A DNA stretch of 64,000 bases from Coturnix japonica (taxonomy: Eukaryota; Chordata; Aves; Galliformes; Phasianidae), in contig NC_029521.1 in NCBI RefSeq assembly GCF_001577835.2, positions 20,614,470 through 20,678,469 on the forward strand, in the 5' to 3' direction. The notes under the pieces were generated by a model. The model worked only from the letters and a program-made list of their open reading frames with translations, did not search any database and was not told the DNA's origin. Below, piece after piece: positions 21,850 through 31,811 of the stretch (position 1 is the stretch's first letter; every line of letters begins with the position of its first letter). Made by a program: the position numbers and the translations under genes.

Positions 21850-21912
21850 CAATGGAATCACAGAACTGTTAGGGTCAGAAAAGACCCCTCAGATCACCTG
21901 GTTCAAGCACCA
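21850..21912 (-). mobile_element. Short CR1-like 3' end fragment (minus)
   Basis: GGAATCACAGAACTGTTAGG followed by GACCCCTCAGATCACCTGG resembles the reverse complement of a CR1 3' end, where the element ends in ATTCTGTGATTC-type octamers. Only about 60 bp can be aligned by eye, so the call is tentative. Confidence 0.45.
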
Positions 21913-22614
21913 AACACAGCTTTGAGCTGGTGATAAGGTGTTACCCTACACTGAGGCAGACAGGAAAGGCTACGTTTATATATGTCCCTCAGAAAGCGCG
22001 CTGCAATCTTTGTGGTTTAGACCTTCCAGAACTAACAAAATATATATGTTATATAGAAATAAAAACTTTCCAGCAGTCCCCACGCCACGGGGTAACATTC
22101 TCAAGGCCATTTCCGAGCGGCTCCCGGCCATGCAGCCGTTCAGCCTCAGAAAGGCAGCAGCGGAACGTTTCACCATCTCACACTTCGGAACGCCTCAAAC
22201 ATCCTGCCCGAGCTGCTGCCTCTGACGGTCCCCGTGAGCACAGCGGGGAAGCCCGCACCGTATCACCCAGTATCACCCAGTATCCCAGCCTCGTGCTGCT
22301 CACGGCATCGTTTTGGGGCACAAAATGAGATAAGAAACGCGGTGGAGCGGAGCAGCCTCGTGCTGTGATCCCCGCTCCGAGGGGATCGGGCACACACGGA
22401 GCGAGCAGCTCAGAGCACCCGGGACGGGCAGGCGGCAGCGGGGACAACGGGTGCCTCCCTGCGCGGCCGGAGGGGAAGCGTCTCGATGCGCACAGCCGGA
22501 GCTCCGCTCTCTGCGCTCCCCCTCGGCACGGAGCCCCCTCCCCGGCTCCCCCTGCCCTGTTCCCCCCCCATCAGTTCCGAACGGTCGCTTCCAACGCTCC
22601 CGGTCACACACCCG

Positions 22615-22632
22615 CACACACACACACACACG
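22615..22632. repeat. (CA)n microsatellite
   Basis: About eight CA units lie inside the CpG island, just downstream of the inferred NT5C2 exon 1 donor on the minus strand. Confidence 0.8.
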
Positions 22633-22651
22633 CGCCCCGGCCGGTGCTCAC

Positions 22652-22735
22652 CTCCCGCCGCGCTCGGAAGAAGTGCCCCGCACCGCTGCCGCAGAGCACA
22701 GCGCGATGCATTGCGCGTGCGCCGCACCCGCACCG
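22652..22735 (-). other. NT5C2: Inferred NT5C2 noncoding exon 1
   Basis: On the minus strand the CpG island contains an excellent donor, GGGAG|GTGAGC, with its last exon base at 22652. The coding exon at 7458 begins with an acceptor and needs an upstream noncoding exon, and this is the best candidate. The upper boundary, which is the transcription start, is a guess. RNA data would settle it. Confidence 0.5.
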
Positions 22736-22984
22736 CCCCCTCCGGGAGCCAGGGAGCGGGGAGAGTGTGCGAGGAGGGAGGAAGGGCGGAGGATGTAAGG
22801 GAGTGTCGGCAAAGAGCATAGACACAACGCTGTACTGCGATAAACCCTGCGGGAAATGAGCGTTTGCTGTCATTTATTGACTCAGACTCCTCAAACAACC
22901 AGCCTAGATCAAAGTGAAGATTCCTATCCAGGCCATAGGATGAGGCTGCAGGGTTTGCTCTGCCGCCGGAACACATGTACTTGT

Positions 22985-23135
22985 GTCACAGAATCACACA
23001 ATGCTGGGAGCTTAAAGACCATCCAGTTCCAACTCTCTGTTATGTCCATGGACACTTTGCACTAAACCAGGCTGCCCAAAGCCCCTTTCCAACCCTGCCT
23101 TGAACACCCCTATGGATGAGGCAGGGCAGGGAATG
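22985..23135 (-). mobile_element. CR1 LINE, 3'-terminal fragment (minus)
   Basis: The segment starts with CACAGAATCACACAATG, the reversed CR1 terminal octamers. It continues through CCATCCAGTTCCAACTC, an AGGCTGCCCAAAGCCCC block and CCTTGAACACC, in the order expected for an inverted CR1 3' end. It is diverged and 5'-truncated. It lies between the NT5C2 promoter and INA. Confidence 0.8.
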
Positions 23136-24300
23136 GCTGTGCTAAAATGGGCTTCAGAAAGACTGAATGCTTCTAGGAAAGCTCTGCGAGCAGATCTGAG
23201 TCCTGGAAAGCAGTGCACAAGCCAAGTCTCTTGTATTTATACTTCCTGGATTTTTAGTTTTGTCTCTGCTGGCTGACACTTCTTATTCCCCCCATACGCT
23301 ACAAGGCAGATGCACAAGACAAAGGCAGGATTTATATGTATGCATGTGCATCCCATTACCAACCCCTAACAGCACATCTGGGACCAGCCTGCTGCAGCAG
23401 TGAACTGCAATGAACTGTGTGTGTAGTGCTGCACCCACCTCACTCACAAAGAAAAGGGATGTTTCTGCCTTGTGATCACCTTCCAAGTGTGCTAGCTGGG
23501 ATGTGGGCTCCTATACAAGCCAGAGCTGATGCCACGATTGCAGGGCTCCCTCCAGAGCCATGATAGTGACCAGGTTCTAATCTTGAGGGGATTTGAATCC
23601 CAGCACCGTTCCTCCTGCTTTGGTTGGTCTCTTTGAAACAGCAGCAGCTGTTACAGAAGCAATGACTCTTTCCAGTCCTGGCTTGCTCACCCTCTTGTCT
23701 CACCATCTGGACCTCACTGACATGATCCTCTTGCCACCTGAGAGGATAAATGGGGACAGGAGGAGTGGGAAAACCAGGCTCCAGCTCTGATCAATGCCAA
23801 AGGGATTTGCAGCAGGAAGCCCAGCTGCATGTTTTGTCCTGTGTGGGGCAGGGACTAGCACCCAGGACACTGTCACCCCGGCACAAACACACAGTGTGAC
23901 TTCCCTTCAGAACCGGTGGGGACGAGTGCTCTGTGCATGTACATGGTGTGTGCCCACCCATCGGTGTTCCTGCCTGTTTGTATGCCTGCCTGTGCTTCTC
24001 CACCTGCCCATTCCTGCCTGCTTCTTTAAGCATCTCTGCCTCTCCTTCCTTGTGCGTCTGTGCTCAATTCTCTGCACGTCTGCTCTTCCCTTTGTCTGCC
24101 ACTCAGCGTGTGTACGTGTGAATGTGTCCGTGCCTTTCTAAGTGCTTGTGCATCCACCTGGCTCTTTGTGTGCGTTTCACAGCACCCATCTCTCCTCCCG
24201 TGTGTCCGTCCACTCCTACACCCCCCATCTATCCATTTATCTATTAATCCACCCACCCACCCATCAACCTAACGATCTATCCCCGCACCCTCCCGCCGCA
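23136..24300. other. NT5C2-INA intergenic region
   Basis: No gene is recognised. The right half (about 23930-24290) is pyrimidine-rich, with CTGCCTG and CCACC repeats and a short run of CCAC units near 24249-24263. It leads into the INA upstream region. Open frames here are by-products of the low stop-codon content. Confidence 0.6.
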
Positions 24301-24304
24301 GCCT

Positions 24305-24332
24305 TTCAGCACCGCGCCTGGTGGACAGCTCC
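24305..24332 (+). promoter_or_regulatory. INA: Split REST/NRSF element upstream of INA
   Basis: The left half-site TTCAGCACC (24305-24313) and the right half-site GGACAGCTCC (24323-24332) are near-perfect halves of the RE1 silencer, in the correct order and orientation. They are separated by 9 nt where the canonical site has 2. REST is known to bind such expanded spacings. INA is a neuron-restricted gene of the kind REST represses outside neurons. The site lies about 300 bp upstream of the INA start codon. Confidence 0.65.
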
Positions 24333-24384
24333 CGCCTCCTCCTTCCGCGGCTGCCCCGCCGCAGCTCCGCGCCCCGCTCCGCCC

Positions 24385-24520
24385 CGCATCCCATCGCTCC
24401 ATATCGCATCCCATCGCCCCTCCCCGCATCCCATCGCATCCCTTCGCATCCCATCGCTCCGTACCGCATCCCACAGCACCGCATCCCCCCGCCCCTCCCC
24501 GCATCCCATCGCTCCGCACC
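24385..24520. repeat. Degenerate minisatellite in the INA promoter
   Basis: About eight copies of a GCATCCC core, most inside a CGCATCCCATCGC unit followed by a CTCC-type spacer, are arranged head to tail. The array sits directly upstream of the GC boxes and TATA-like element of INA. It produces repetitive spurious frames on both strands. Confidence 0.8.
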
Positions 24521-24535
24521 CCTCCCTCCGTAGCT

Positions 24536-24615
24536 GCCCGCGCCCCGCCCCGCTCCGACCCGCCGTACATAAGCGCTCCGCCGCCGCCCGCCTCGCTTCG
24601 CTCCTCTCCGCCGCG
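24536..24615 (+). promoter_or_regulatory. INA: INA core promoter and 5' UTR
   Basis: CCGCCCCGCTCC-type GC boxes at about 24541-24555 are followed by TACATAAG at 24566-24573, a TATA-like element. Transcription would start about 25-30 bp further on, leaving a 5' UTR of about 20 nt before the ATG at 24616. A TATA-like box fits a tissue-restricted gene, unlike the TATA-less promoters elsewhere in this window. Confidence 0.55.
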
Positions 24616-25497
24616 ATGAGTTACAGCGTGGAACCGTCGGCCCTGGCCGCCTCCTCCCGCCGCCTGCTCGCCCAGGCCCCGGGCCGCACCGAGGGCCTTG
24701 AGCCGCGCCGGGCCAGCGAGAAGGAGCAGCTGCGAGGCCTCAACGAGCGCTTCGCCGGTTACATCGAGCGTGTGCGGGCGCTGGAAGAGCGCAACCGGGC
24801 GCTGGCCGGAGAGCTGGCGGAGCTGAGGCGGCTGCCGCCCGAGCCGCGCCGGCTGGGGCAGCTGCTGGGCGGGGAGCTGCGGGCCCTGCGAGCCCGTTTG
24901 GAGGAGGCGCACGGCGAGAGGGCGCAGGCAGCGCTGGAGCGGGCGCGGCTGGCCGAGGAGACGCAGCGGCTGCGGGCGCGATGCGAGGAGGAGGCGCGGG
25001 GCCGAGCCGAGGCGGAGCAGGCTTTGCGCGCCCGGCAGCAGGCGGCCGACGGGGCGGCCAGAGACCGAGCCGACCTGGAGCGTCGGGCGGAGGCGCTGCG
25101 GGAAGAGCTGGCGGAGCTGAGGCGAGCCCACGCCGAGCAGCTGGCACAGCTGGGAGCTGCGCTCCGCGCCGCCGCTCCACCGGCATCCGGACCCCCGACG
25201 GCTCGGCCCGACCTGGCGGCTGCGCTGCGGGAGCTGCGCGCTCAGTACGAGAAGCTGCCGGCCCGCAACCTGCAGGCGGCCGAGGACTGGTACCGCGCTC
25301 GCTGCGCCAGCCTCCACGAGCGGGCGGCCCGCAGCCAGGAGGCCGTTCGGGCCAGCCGCCGCGAGGCTGGAGAGTGCCGCCGGCAGCTGCAGGCACGGGT
25401 GGTGGAGATGGAGAGTCTGCGCGGAGCCCACGAGTCCCTCGAGCGGCAGCTGCAGGAGCTGGAGGAAAGGCACAGCGCCGAGGCCGCGGGGCTGCAG
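24616..25497 (+). CDS. INA: INA coding exon 1
   Basis: This exon encodes residues 1-294: the short head, coil 1A, coil 1B and most of coil 2. It ends in CTGCAG|GTGAGC at a codon boundary. It is extremely GC-rich, part of a CpG island running from about 24290 to 25660. Confidence 0.9.
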
Positions 25498-27711
25498 GTG
25501 AGCGGGTCCCCTCCGTCCCGCCCTGCCCTCCCGAACCGTCTGCCCCATCGCACGGCACCGCCCTGACCCTGCACCGATGCCTCGCGCCCGCCCCACGCGG
25601 CTGCGGTGCCCCCGCTCTGCGCAGTGCCCTCATCCCTGCAGCCTTCTCCCCGGCACAGGGCTTCCATCTGCCCTGCCTGAGCATTGCCCGCTGCTTTCAC
25701 CCTTCCTCCGTACTCGGCACCCTAGGGAGCAGGAAAGGCCTTTAGGGAGGGATCAGCGTGGACACCCCTCTGCAAAGCCTATTGTCGCAGGGGACAAAGA
25801 CCTCTGTGCGCACACCAGTGCTGCTTGGGGACATCAATTCATCCCTGTCCCCCAAGTCCGCGGTCACTCTCCCCCACTGTGGGTAATTCCTCGAAGCCAC
25901 CTGCCCAGACTTGGCCACTTGCCCTGGGGTCTGGCTTTTGGCACCGGCACTGCAGATGCAAAGGCAGCCAGATCCCAGCATCCCGTGTCCTTGGACAGAT
26001 TTATGGGGTGGACACTGAGCACTCCATACCTTTTATTCCATTAATACAACATGACCCCTTTTTCTTATTACAGGGGAAACGTCCATGGTTTAGGACATAA
26101 TAAACCCCAAGAATGTTGTATTACATGTTTACTAAGCGATCTCTGGTTTCCAAATCAAGCCATTTCCATATTGATAATGAAACGACAGCTTTACTTCATA
26201 CCCGAGGGCTGCTGTTGTTCCTCTGCCAAGTATTGCTGTGTCATGGAGCCCACATCCTGCCAGGCTCTCTAGGAAGCTGGGCTGCAGCTCTGCAATGCTT
26301 GCAGGGTACTTGGGGCCTTCAGCAAATATTGTGGAAATAGACAATATGCAACATTTCCTGCAGTGGATGGAAGGATTACACCTGGGAGCAACCTATATTT
26401 GGAATAAAATTGGAATTTAAAAAACAGCAACAATGCAGCTGGGTTAAACAGCACTGTACTTCAAACTGATTTAACTGCAGAACAGTGATTTCTCACTTCA
26501 TGACCCACAGGCTCTGCTGTGAGTGTGACAGTTTGTTGCACAGTGTGCCTAATTAGGAGCTAAATGATGCTCAGTGCTATGGCAGAGGCAGTGAGAAGGG
26601 CTGGTTGTAGGAGATGGGAGCTGGTGTTTGCAGTGGCCACCGCAGGTTCTGCAGGCACTTGCTGCAAACTGCTTACTCATTGTCCGTGCCCATCGTGCAG
26701 CCTCGATGACAGTGGGGCATCCAACATGGGAAAGCATTTGGCCTGGAAAGATCCCCTGTGGGGGTGGGTTTTGCTGCTTTCAGGCCAGCAGCTCTGCAGA
26801 TTTGCCAGGCAGGATTTGGTCGTCCCCTCCTGGTGCAAGCTTTTCCCTTCCACTGCCCTGGAGCTGTGTCCCAGCCATCTGCTGGGGGCTCTGTCTGGTC
26901 CCATTGAACCCCATACTTGCCCTGATGGTGTTTAAACTTACTGAAGAATATATAAAACCATCAGAGTTTAAAGCCCCTTCTCGCTGCATGCTGTTACAAG
27001 CTGTGCCCAGCACTCTGCCTGCTTCTCCATCTCTGTTAGCATCCAAGATCCTGGTTGGGATGTGCAGAGCTGAACAGCTGTGGGGAAAAAGAACACCCCA
27101 AACCAAAACATGGCCCTGAGAACCCTTGTCATTGGCTCCCTGCAGGACACCATTGGGCAGCTGGAGGCTGATCTGCGTAACACTAAAACCGAAATGGCTC
27201 GACATCTGAGGGAGTACCAGGACCTGCTGAATGTCAAGATGGCCCTGGATATCGAGATTGCTGCCTACAGGTAGGGTGCTCTGGCCCTGTCTGAGCCCAG
27301 TCCAACACCCTGCTCCATGCAGCCAAGCCTGGCACCAAAATCAGACCTGGGTCTGTTTTCATCCAAATCAGCTGCATCCTGGTGCTGTGAAGGTGCCTTG
27401 TGAGGTGACCCCCACCTAAACCCTTTCATTTGTGCTGTGCTTGCAGGAAGCTGCTGGAGGGAGAGGAAAACCTGTTCAGCATGGGGAGTGCTGGCCTTCC
27501 AGCCATGAACCCCCTCCCCAACCCCACCTACTCTTTCCAGTCACGCTCCTCCACTCCATCCTACAAGAAAGAGGAGCAAAGAGAGGCGGTTAGAGCAAGC
27601 TCCAAGATACCACCTGGTCAGGCTGGGATGCTTGATGGGACCATAACCACTGCCAAGAAGGCGGAGAGATTCAACGTACGTGGAGGAATCATTGCAAATC
27701 CTAAAGAGTAA
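24616..27711 (+). CDS. INA: INA, alpha-internexin, neuronal intermediate filament protein (3 exons, 423 aa)
   Basis: INA is a class IV intermediate filament protein that co-assembles with neurofilament subunits in axons. Coding exons are 24616-25497, 27146-27270 and 27447-27711. They join in phase and give 423 aa. The rod opens at about residue 35 ([19 protein letters not shown]) and closes with [20 protein letters not shown] and KLLEGEE at about 317-343, the hallmark intermediate filament termination motif. The exon boundaries after the [10 protein letters not shown] segment and after AAYR match the class IV pattern. The start is chosen from the TATA-like box 50 bp upstream; the frame is open further upstream, but only through the promoter repeat. 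The head (about 34 aa) is much shorter than the roughly 90 aa I recall for mammals. The protein is very rich in Arg and Ala, and the glutamate-rich part of the mammalian tail is missing. A proline at 215 lies in coil 2 ([10 protein letters not shown]). The position between NT5C2 and PCGF6 supports INA over other neurofilament genes. Confidence 0.9.
27146..27270 (+). CDS. INA: INA coding exon 2
   Basis: This exon encodes [20 protein letters not shown] to AAY plus two bases of the Arg codon. The acceptor is CTGCAG|GACACC and the donor is TACAG|GTAGGG. Unlike exon 1, this part is strongly conserved with mammalian INA. Confidence 0.93.
27447..27711 (+). CDS. INA: INA coding exon 3 and stop
   Basis: The acceptor is TTGCAG|GAAGCTG. 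The exon encodes KLLEGEE and an 80-residue tail that includes [19 protein letters not shown] (the NPLPNP block is shared with mammalian INA) and ends [11 protein letters not shown], with TAA at 27709-27711. Confidence 0.9.
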
Positions 27712-28625
27712 TGGTGGGGATCCCATCCCTTTTGCATTTGAGGGGGAGCAGTCTTCAGTCGGCCCTTTAATTGCCTCTTGGGCACCGGGTTGTGCTCAGT
27801 AGCTCTGATTATAATGACCCCCAAAGGGTCAGGGCTCAGCAGCCTCTGGCAAAGCAAGGGCCGAGCTCAGCACACTGCTCCCTCTCAAGTCAGGTGGCGG
27901 CCACACGGGTCGCTGGGTGCATGCTGGTGGGTGTTGTGGGTGCACGGGGGTTTGTGGCAGCGAGCAGGGGACTCACTGCAGTTTGGGGAGGGGGTGGCGA
28001 GGGCATTGGAACTCAACTACAACTAGGGTTAAGGCTACAACCCTTCACCTACCATCCAAATCCATGTGTAGCTAGAGTGTTTCCTCCTCTTCGAGGTGTA
28101 GCCATCCACTTTTAACCCAGAAGCACAGAAATAGCCATAAACACACCTTGTTTCTGGTCTGTGAGCCACTTACATTTTAAACTATAAGGAATGTCTTCTT
28201 TCTCATTCCAACAACTCCTTCTGTTTCTCAGTAGCGTTATCTTGGCCATGTGCATGAGGTTTGTTGGTTGGGAACTGGCACCCAGTGCCTGTCACCACGT
28301 ACAGCCAGGAGGGCTGGGTGCTGCCAAATGCCACATTCACGCCTCCGCTCCAGCCTTCCAACACGTGCCAAATCTGATGTAGGATTTACAACTGTAGGTT
28401 TCTTTCAATGCCTTAAAACTGCCAGCTTCTGCAAGAGACGGAGACTGCGTGTGTGTGTGTGTGTGCTACACGTCAGTGCTCAGGCAAGGTTGCTGTCACA
28501 AGACCTTATTGCCCTCTCAGTGTTGCCAGAGTAGTTCCTGGAACCAGCAAAGTGTTCACTCACACTCCTTCCTATTGTACTGTAAGGCACAGGTTAATAA
28601 TTAAAAAGAAAGAAATAGTTACATG
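27712..28625 (+). other. INA: Probable INA 3' UTR
   Basis: The first usable polyadenylation hexamer I see after the stop is ATTAAA at 28600-28605. The segment includes a (GT)n run near 28449-28465. The 3' end is inferred from the hexamer alone. Confidence 0.35.
28446..28465. repeat. (GT)n microsatellite
   Basis: About nine or ten GT units lie in the probable INA 3' UTR. Confidence 0.8.
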
Positions 28626-28679
28626 AACCAAAAGTTCTTGTCTTCTTTCCTCCTGCTTCACACGGTGTGCAGCACCCTT

Positions 28680-28990
28680 AGTCATAGAAACATTAAGGTT
28701 GCAAAAGACCACTAAGATTATCCAATCCAACCCCAGCCCATCCCCACCGTGCCCACTGACCACGTTCCTCAGTGCCACATCTCCACATTTCTTGAACACC
28801 CCCATGGATGGTGACCCCACCAGCTCCTTGGGCAGCCTGTGCCACTGCCTCACCCCTCCTGAGAAGAAATCCTTCCTATCAACCAACCTGAACCTCCCTG
28901 GCACAGTCTGAGGCCATTCCCTGTTCTGTCACTAGTTACCCAGGAGATAGCCATGATCAAGGACATCCTGTCTGTGATGGTTTCGGTGAC
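28680..28990 (-). mobile_element. CR1 LINE, 3' part (minus)
   Basis: Read on the minus strand this gives a recognisable CR1 ORF2 C-terminal frame, with RFRLVDRKDFFSGGVRQWHR followed by LPKELVGSPSMGVFKK. The family pattern is RKxFFxxRVxxHWNRLPxEVVxSPSLxxFK. It then ends toward 28680 in the short CR1 3' region. The copy is 5'-truncated. It lies just beyond the likely INA poly-A site. Confidence 0.85.
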
Positions 28991-31800
28991 AGACCCTATG
29001 GCCCAGCTCTCACAAAGACCAGCAGACAAGAAGGAACTTTATGGCAGGAGAAACCCCATCCTGCCACCTCACCACAACCTGCCCCAGCACCACAGAGACA
29101 CGGTCTAATGGTCACCAGCATCCCTGTGGGCCAGCAGGTGCAGCAGGGAAGAGAAGGCAGAGGGGACTGGGCAGCTGATATAATACAAATCTGAAGCTCA
29201 CATGCCCTTCTGTGTGGCTTTGTGTCAGTCCCTTGAATGTGAAGGGCCTGACCTGTCCTTTATTCCAATCCTCGGTCCAGCTCCCTGCCTGCTCAGCTGG
29301 CCACACGCTGCCAACAAAGCTGGGATTTACTTTGGTAGTAATGATGTAGAGGGCTTGCATTCATGGAAGAGAACAAAGGAGCCTGGGGCAGGACAAGGCA
29401 TTGCTTTGGAGCCAGATGTAAAGGGGCTGCAGTGGAGATTTCTGCATTTCCAGATCTCCAAGGAGTCTGTGGTGCTGGAATAAGGCCTCTGCTGTAGCTC
29501 AGTCTTTCTTACCAGGTTAAACACTCAGGCTGCTGGAAGAAGGCTGCAGCTGCTTAAAAGATTTATACCTCTGCAAAGCCATGGCCTCTCAGTAAAAGGC
29601 AGCTGCAGACACTGACTGCACCACCAGCATGGGAAGCAGCAGTGAATGGCTGTTCTTCCATCATGCTGCCTTGCTTCATCTTTGTGCTGGGGAGAACATC
29701 AGCCCCCACTCAGGGGTGCAAGCTCCGGCCATATACCTGGGTGACTGCAAAACACTGGCCCTGCAGCTGTGCTCTGTGTCTTCCAGTCTGCGCTCATTTA
29801 ATTTCCATGAGGGACAGCTGATGCAGCCTGGGGTAGGTTGGGTCATATTCCTGCTGCTCCAGTAATGAAAGAGATTGTTTCCATCAGGACCGTGGATTCA
29901 GCACTGTGGATTCAGGATCCCTTCAGCACCACTGGAGGTTCTATAGTAACTGTGCTGAGATGTCCAGTGCCTCAAAAGCTGGGAGAACCAGCTGCACAAG
30001 GAGCAGCTTTGTCAGGTACACTTGTTTGGAATCCATTAAAGATTAAGCCAAAGGAAAACCCAACAAACATTTGCATTCCTGCCAAAGGGAAACACCTCCA
30101 TTTTGAGGCTGGGGAAAAAAAAAGCTGTTATTCTGCAAGAATGAAGCAGCATCCTGCCAACTGCCTGCCCTTATGTACCCAGCAGAGCATGGAAGGTGTT
30201 AGGATTCCCACCCAGGGAACTCTTACCACCTTTCTTCTCTTTGTGCTGAATTGGTCATAGAAAAAAAGAGAGAGAGAAAAAAAGCTGGTGGTGAGGAAGT
30301 ACTGCCTGCAACATCCTCCATCTCCCAGCAAGTATCCAGCACAACAGAACAACAGCATCTTAAACATTCAGGTGGGCACCTGAATATTTATACATCACTA
30401 TCACAGAGCATCTCCATGTTAAAGACAGCTCAGCTGCATATTTGATTAGTCTCTCAAAACTTATCTCCTGATTACACTAAATCCAGATTAAAAGCAAGGA
30501 AAACAGAATCTAACCTACATGGGTCAATGCTCATGACTTGACCATAGCTTGACACTGCATTTATGAGCTCCTGACACCACAGCTCATGGTCTTCTCCTGC
30601 TCGGAGTTGGCTAATTTTGAGCTTACAGTTCTATGTCATTGCAAAATAAGTAACCATAAAATAAGACCAGAATTACTTTATCATGCAATGAAACGATACA
30701 GTGTCTGTAAACCAATGAACAAGTCCATGCCCACATTGTCTCACTTCCTGAGCATGAGGCTGGCTCATCTCCCATGAGGGCAGAGACGCCATTCCAAAGG
30801 CGGCCTGTTGTTACAGAAGCAATTCTATCATCGGAACCACAAGCAGCTGGAGGAAAGCCAAGGTTAAAAGGAGACCAACAGAAACAAAACAGCAGCAGCG
30901 GAGCTGAAAGAAGATTGGCACATTTTTAAGCAAGCGGGCTGATTATGCAGGAAACTGCACAGCCCACATTTCAGCCCTGACAATTGCCAAGGGTCACCCC
31001 CAGTGCACAGTGATGTGCCAAGCGGAACCCCAGGGGGTGCAGCAGGAGCTGGAGAGCAGATAAAGCACCAGCGCCTGGAGGGTTCGCTTTAAGGTACGAG
31101 TGAGCAGAATGTTCAGCCAAGAAAACCTTGCTAAGAACATGCTGCATGGAGGAAGCTGAGGGAGAAAAAGAAAGAAGTGGGAAAATAGGGGAAAAAAACC
31201 ACCAAGGGCTCGTACAAAATATTCCATGCAGCGTTTCTGGTTTTGAATGCAGTTCTATGCACTCCAGCTGTAGCTCTTCTATCATTAAGTAACTGGAAGA
31301 ATGAAGCCTTGACTTTTCCATTTTAAGTGCTTTGCGGTTTCTCTATGGATAAACTCTGTAACAACGTTGCAGAAGCCCCTGATACAGTTACTGCTTCAGA
31401 GTGGAACAATGTAGCAGGCACTTTAGCTACATTCTCTGCCATTAGTTTTTATTTAGGAAGCCTGACATTCACATCACACATACTGGCAACGCTGTGGCAG
31501 CATTATCCTGGCAAGGTAAAGATTTGAACCAACTACCAGCTTCTGTATGGACTTGATGAGGTCCCCAATGCAGGATTATTTGTCTTGTATCTATGCTGAA
31601 AATTCACCTGAGATTTCATTTCATTCCAGGCAATGACGCTACAGTCAGCTCTGGGGACATCCTTAATATCAAACCAACTTCCATAGTCAAATCTTCTCAT
31701 TGATATATGTGATTCTAGCAACACCAGAGCACGTCCAGCAGTTTCAGTGTTGAAATGCTACAACCTTAAGGCTGACAAAGGGAAGACGAAATGGAAATGA
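28991..31800. other. INA-PCGF6 intergenic region
   Basis: No gene, RNA gene or clear transposon is recognised. There is a purine-rich GA/A tract at about 30257-30283. The open frames present are short and resemble no known protein. Confidence 0.6.
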
Positions 31801-31811
31801 GAGTTCAATTT

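Larger units (their letters stand above)
22090..22800. promoter_or_regulatory. NT5C2: CpG island, NT5C2 promoter region
   Basis: CpG density rises sharply against both flanks, with many CCG/CGC clusters. Near 22714 the sequence TGCGCGTGCGCC is close to an NRF1 site when read on the minus strand. There is no TATA box at a fixed position. This fits a housekeeping promoter driving NT5C2 to the left. Confidence 0.75.

Noticed and set aside
22300-22976. Several frames of 100-190 codons in both strands around the NT5C2 CpG island
   Set aside because: These are low-stop frames in CpG-island sequence. They cross the (CA)n repeat and the inferred promoter and have no family resemblance.
24142-24615. 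N-terminal extension of INA in the same open frame, up to a Met at 24142
   Set aside because: The extension would run through the TATA-like box, the GC boxes and the promoter minisatellite. The 24616 start gives an MSYS-type opening usual for intermediate filament proteins.
24277-25596. Antisense open frames of 439, 314 and 152 codons across INA exon 1
   Set aside because: They lie opposite a recognised coding exon with extreme GC content, where stop codons are rare in all frames. They are repetitive in Gly, Arg and Pro and resemble no protein.
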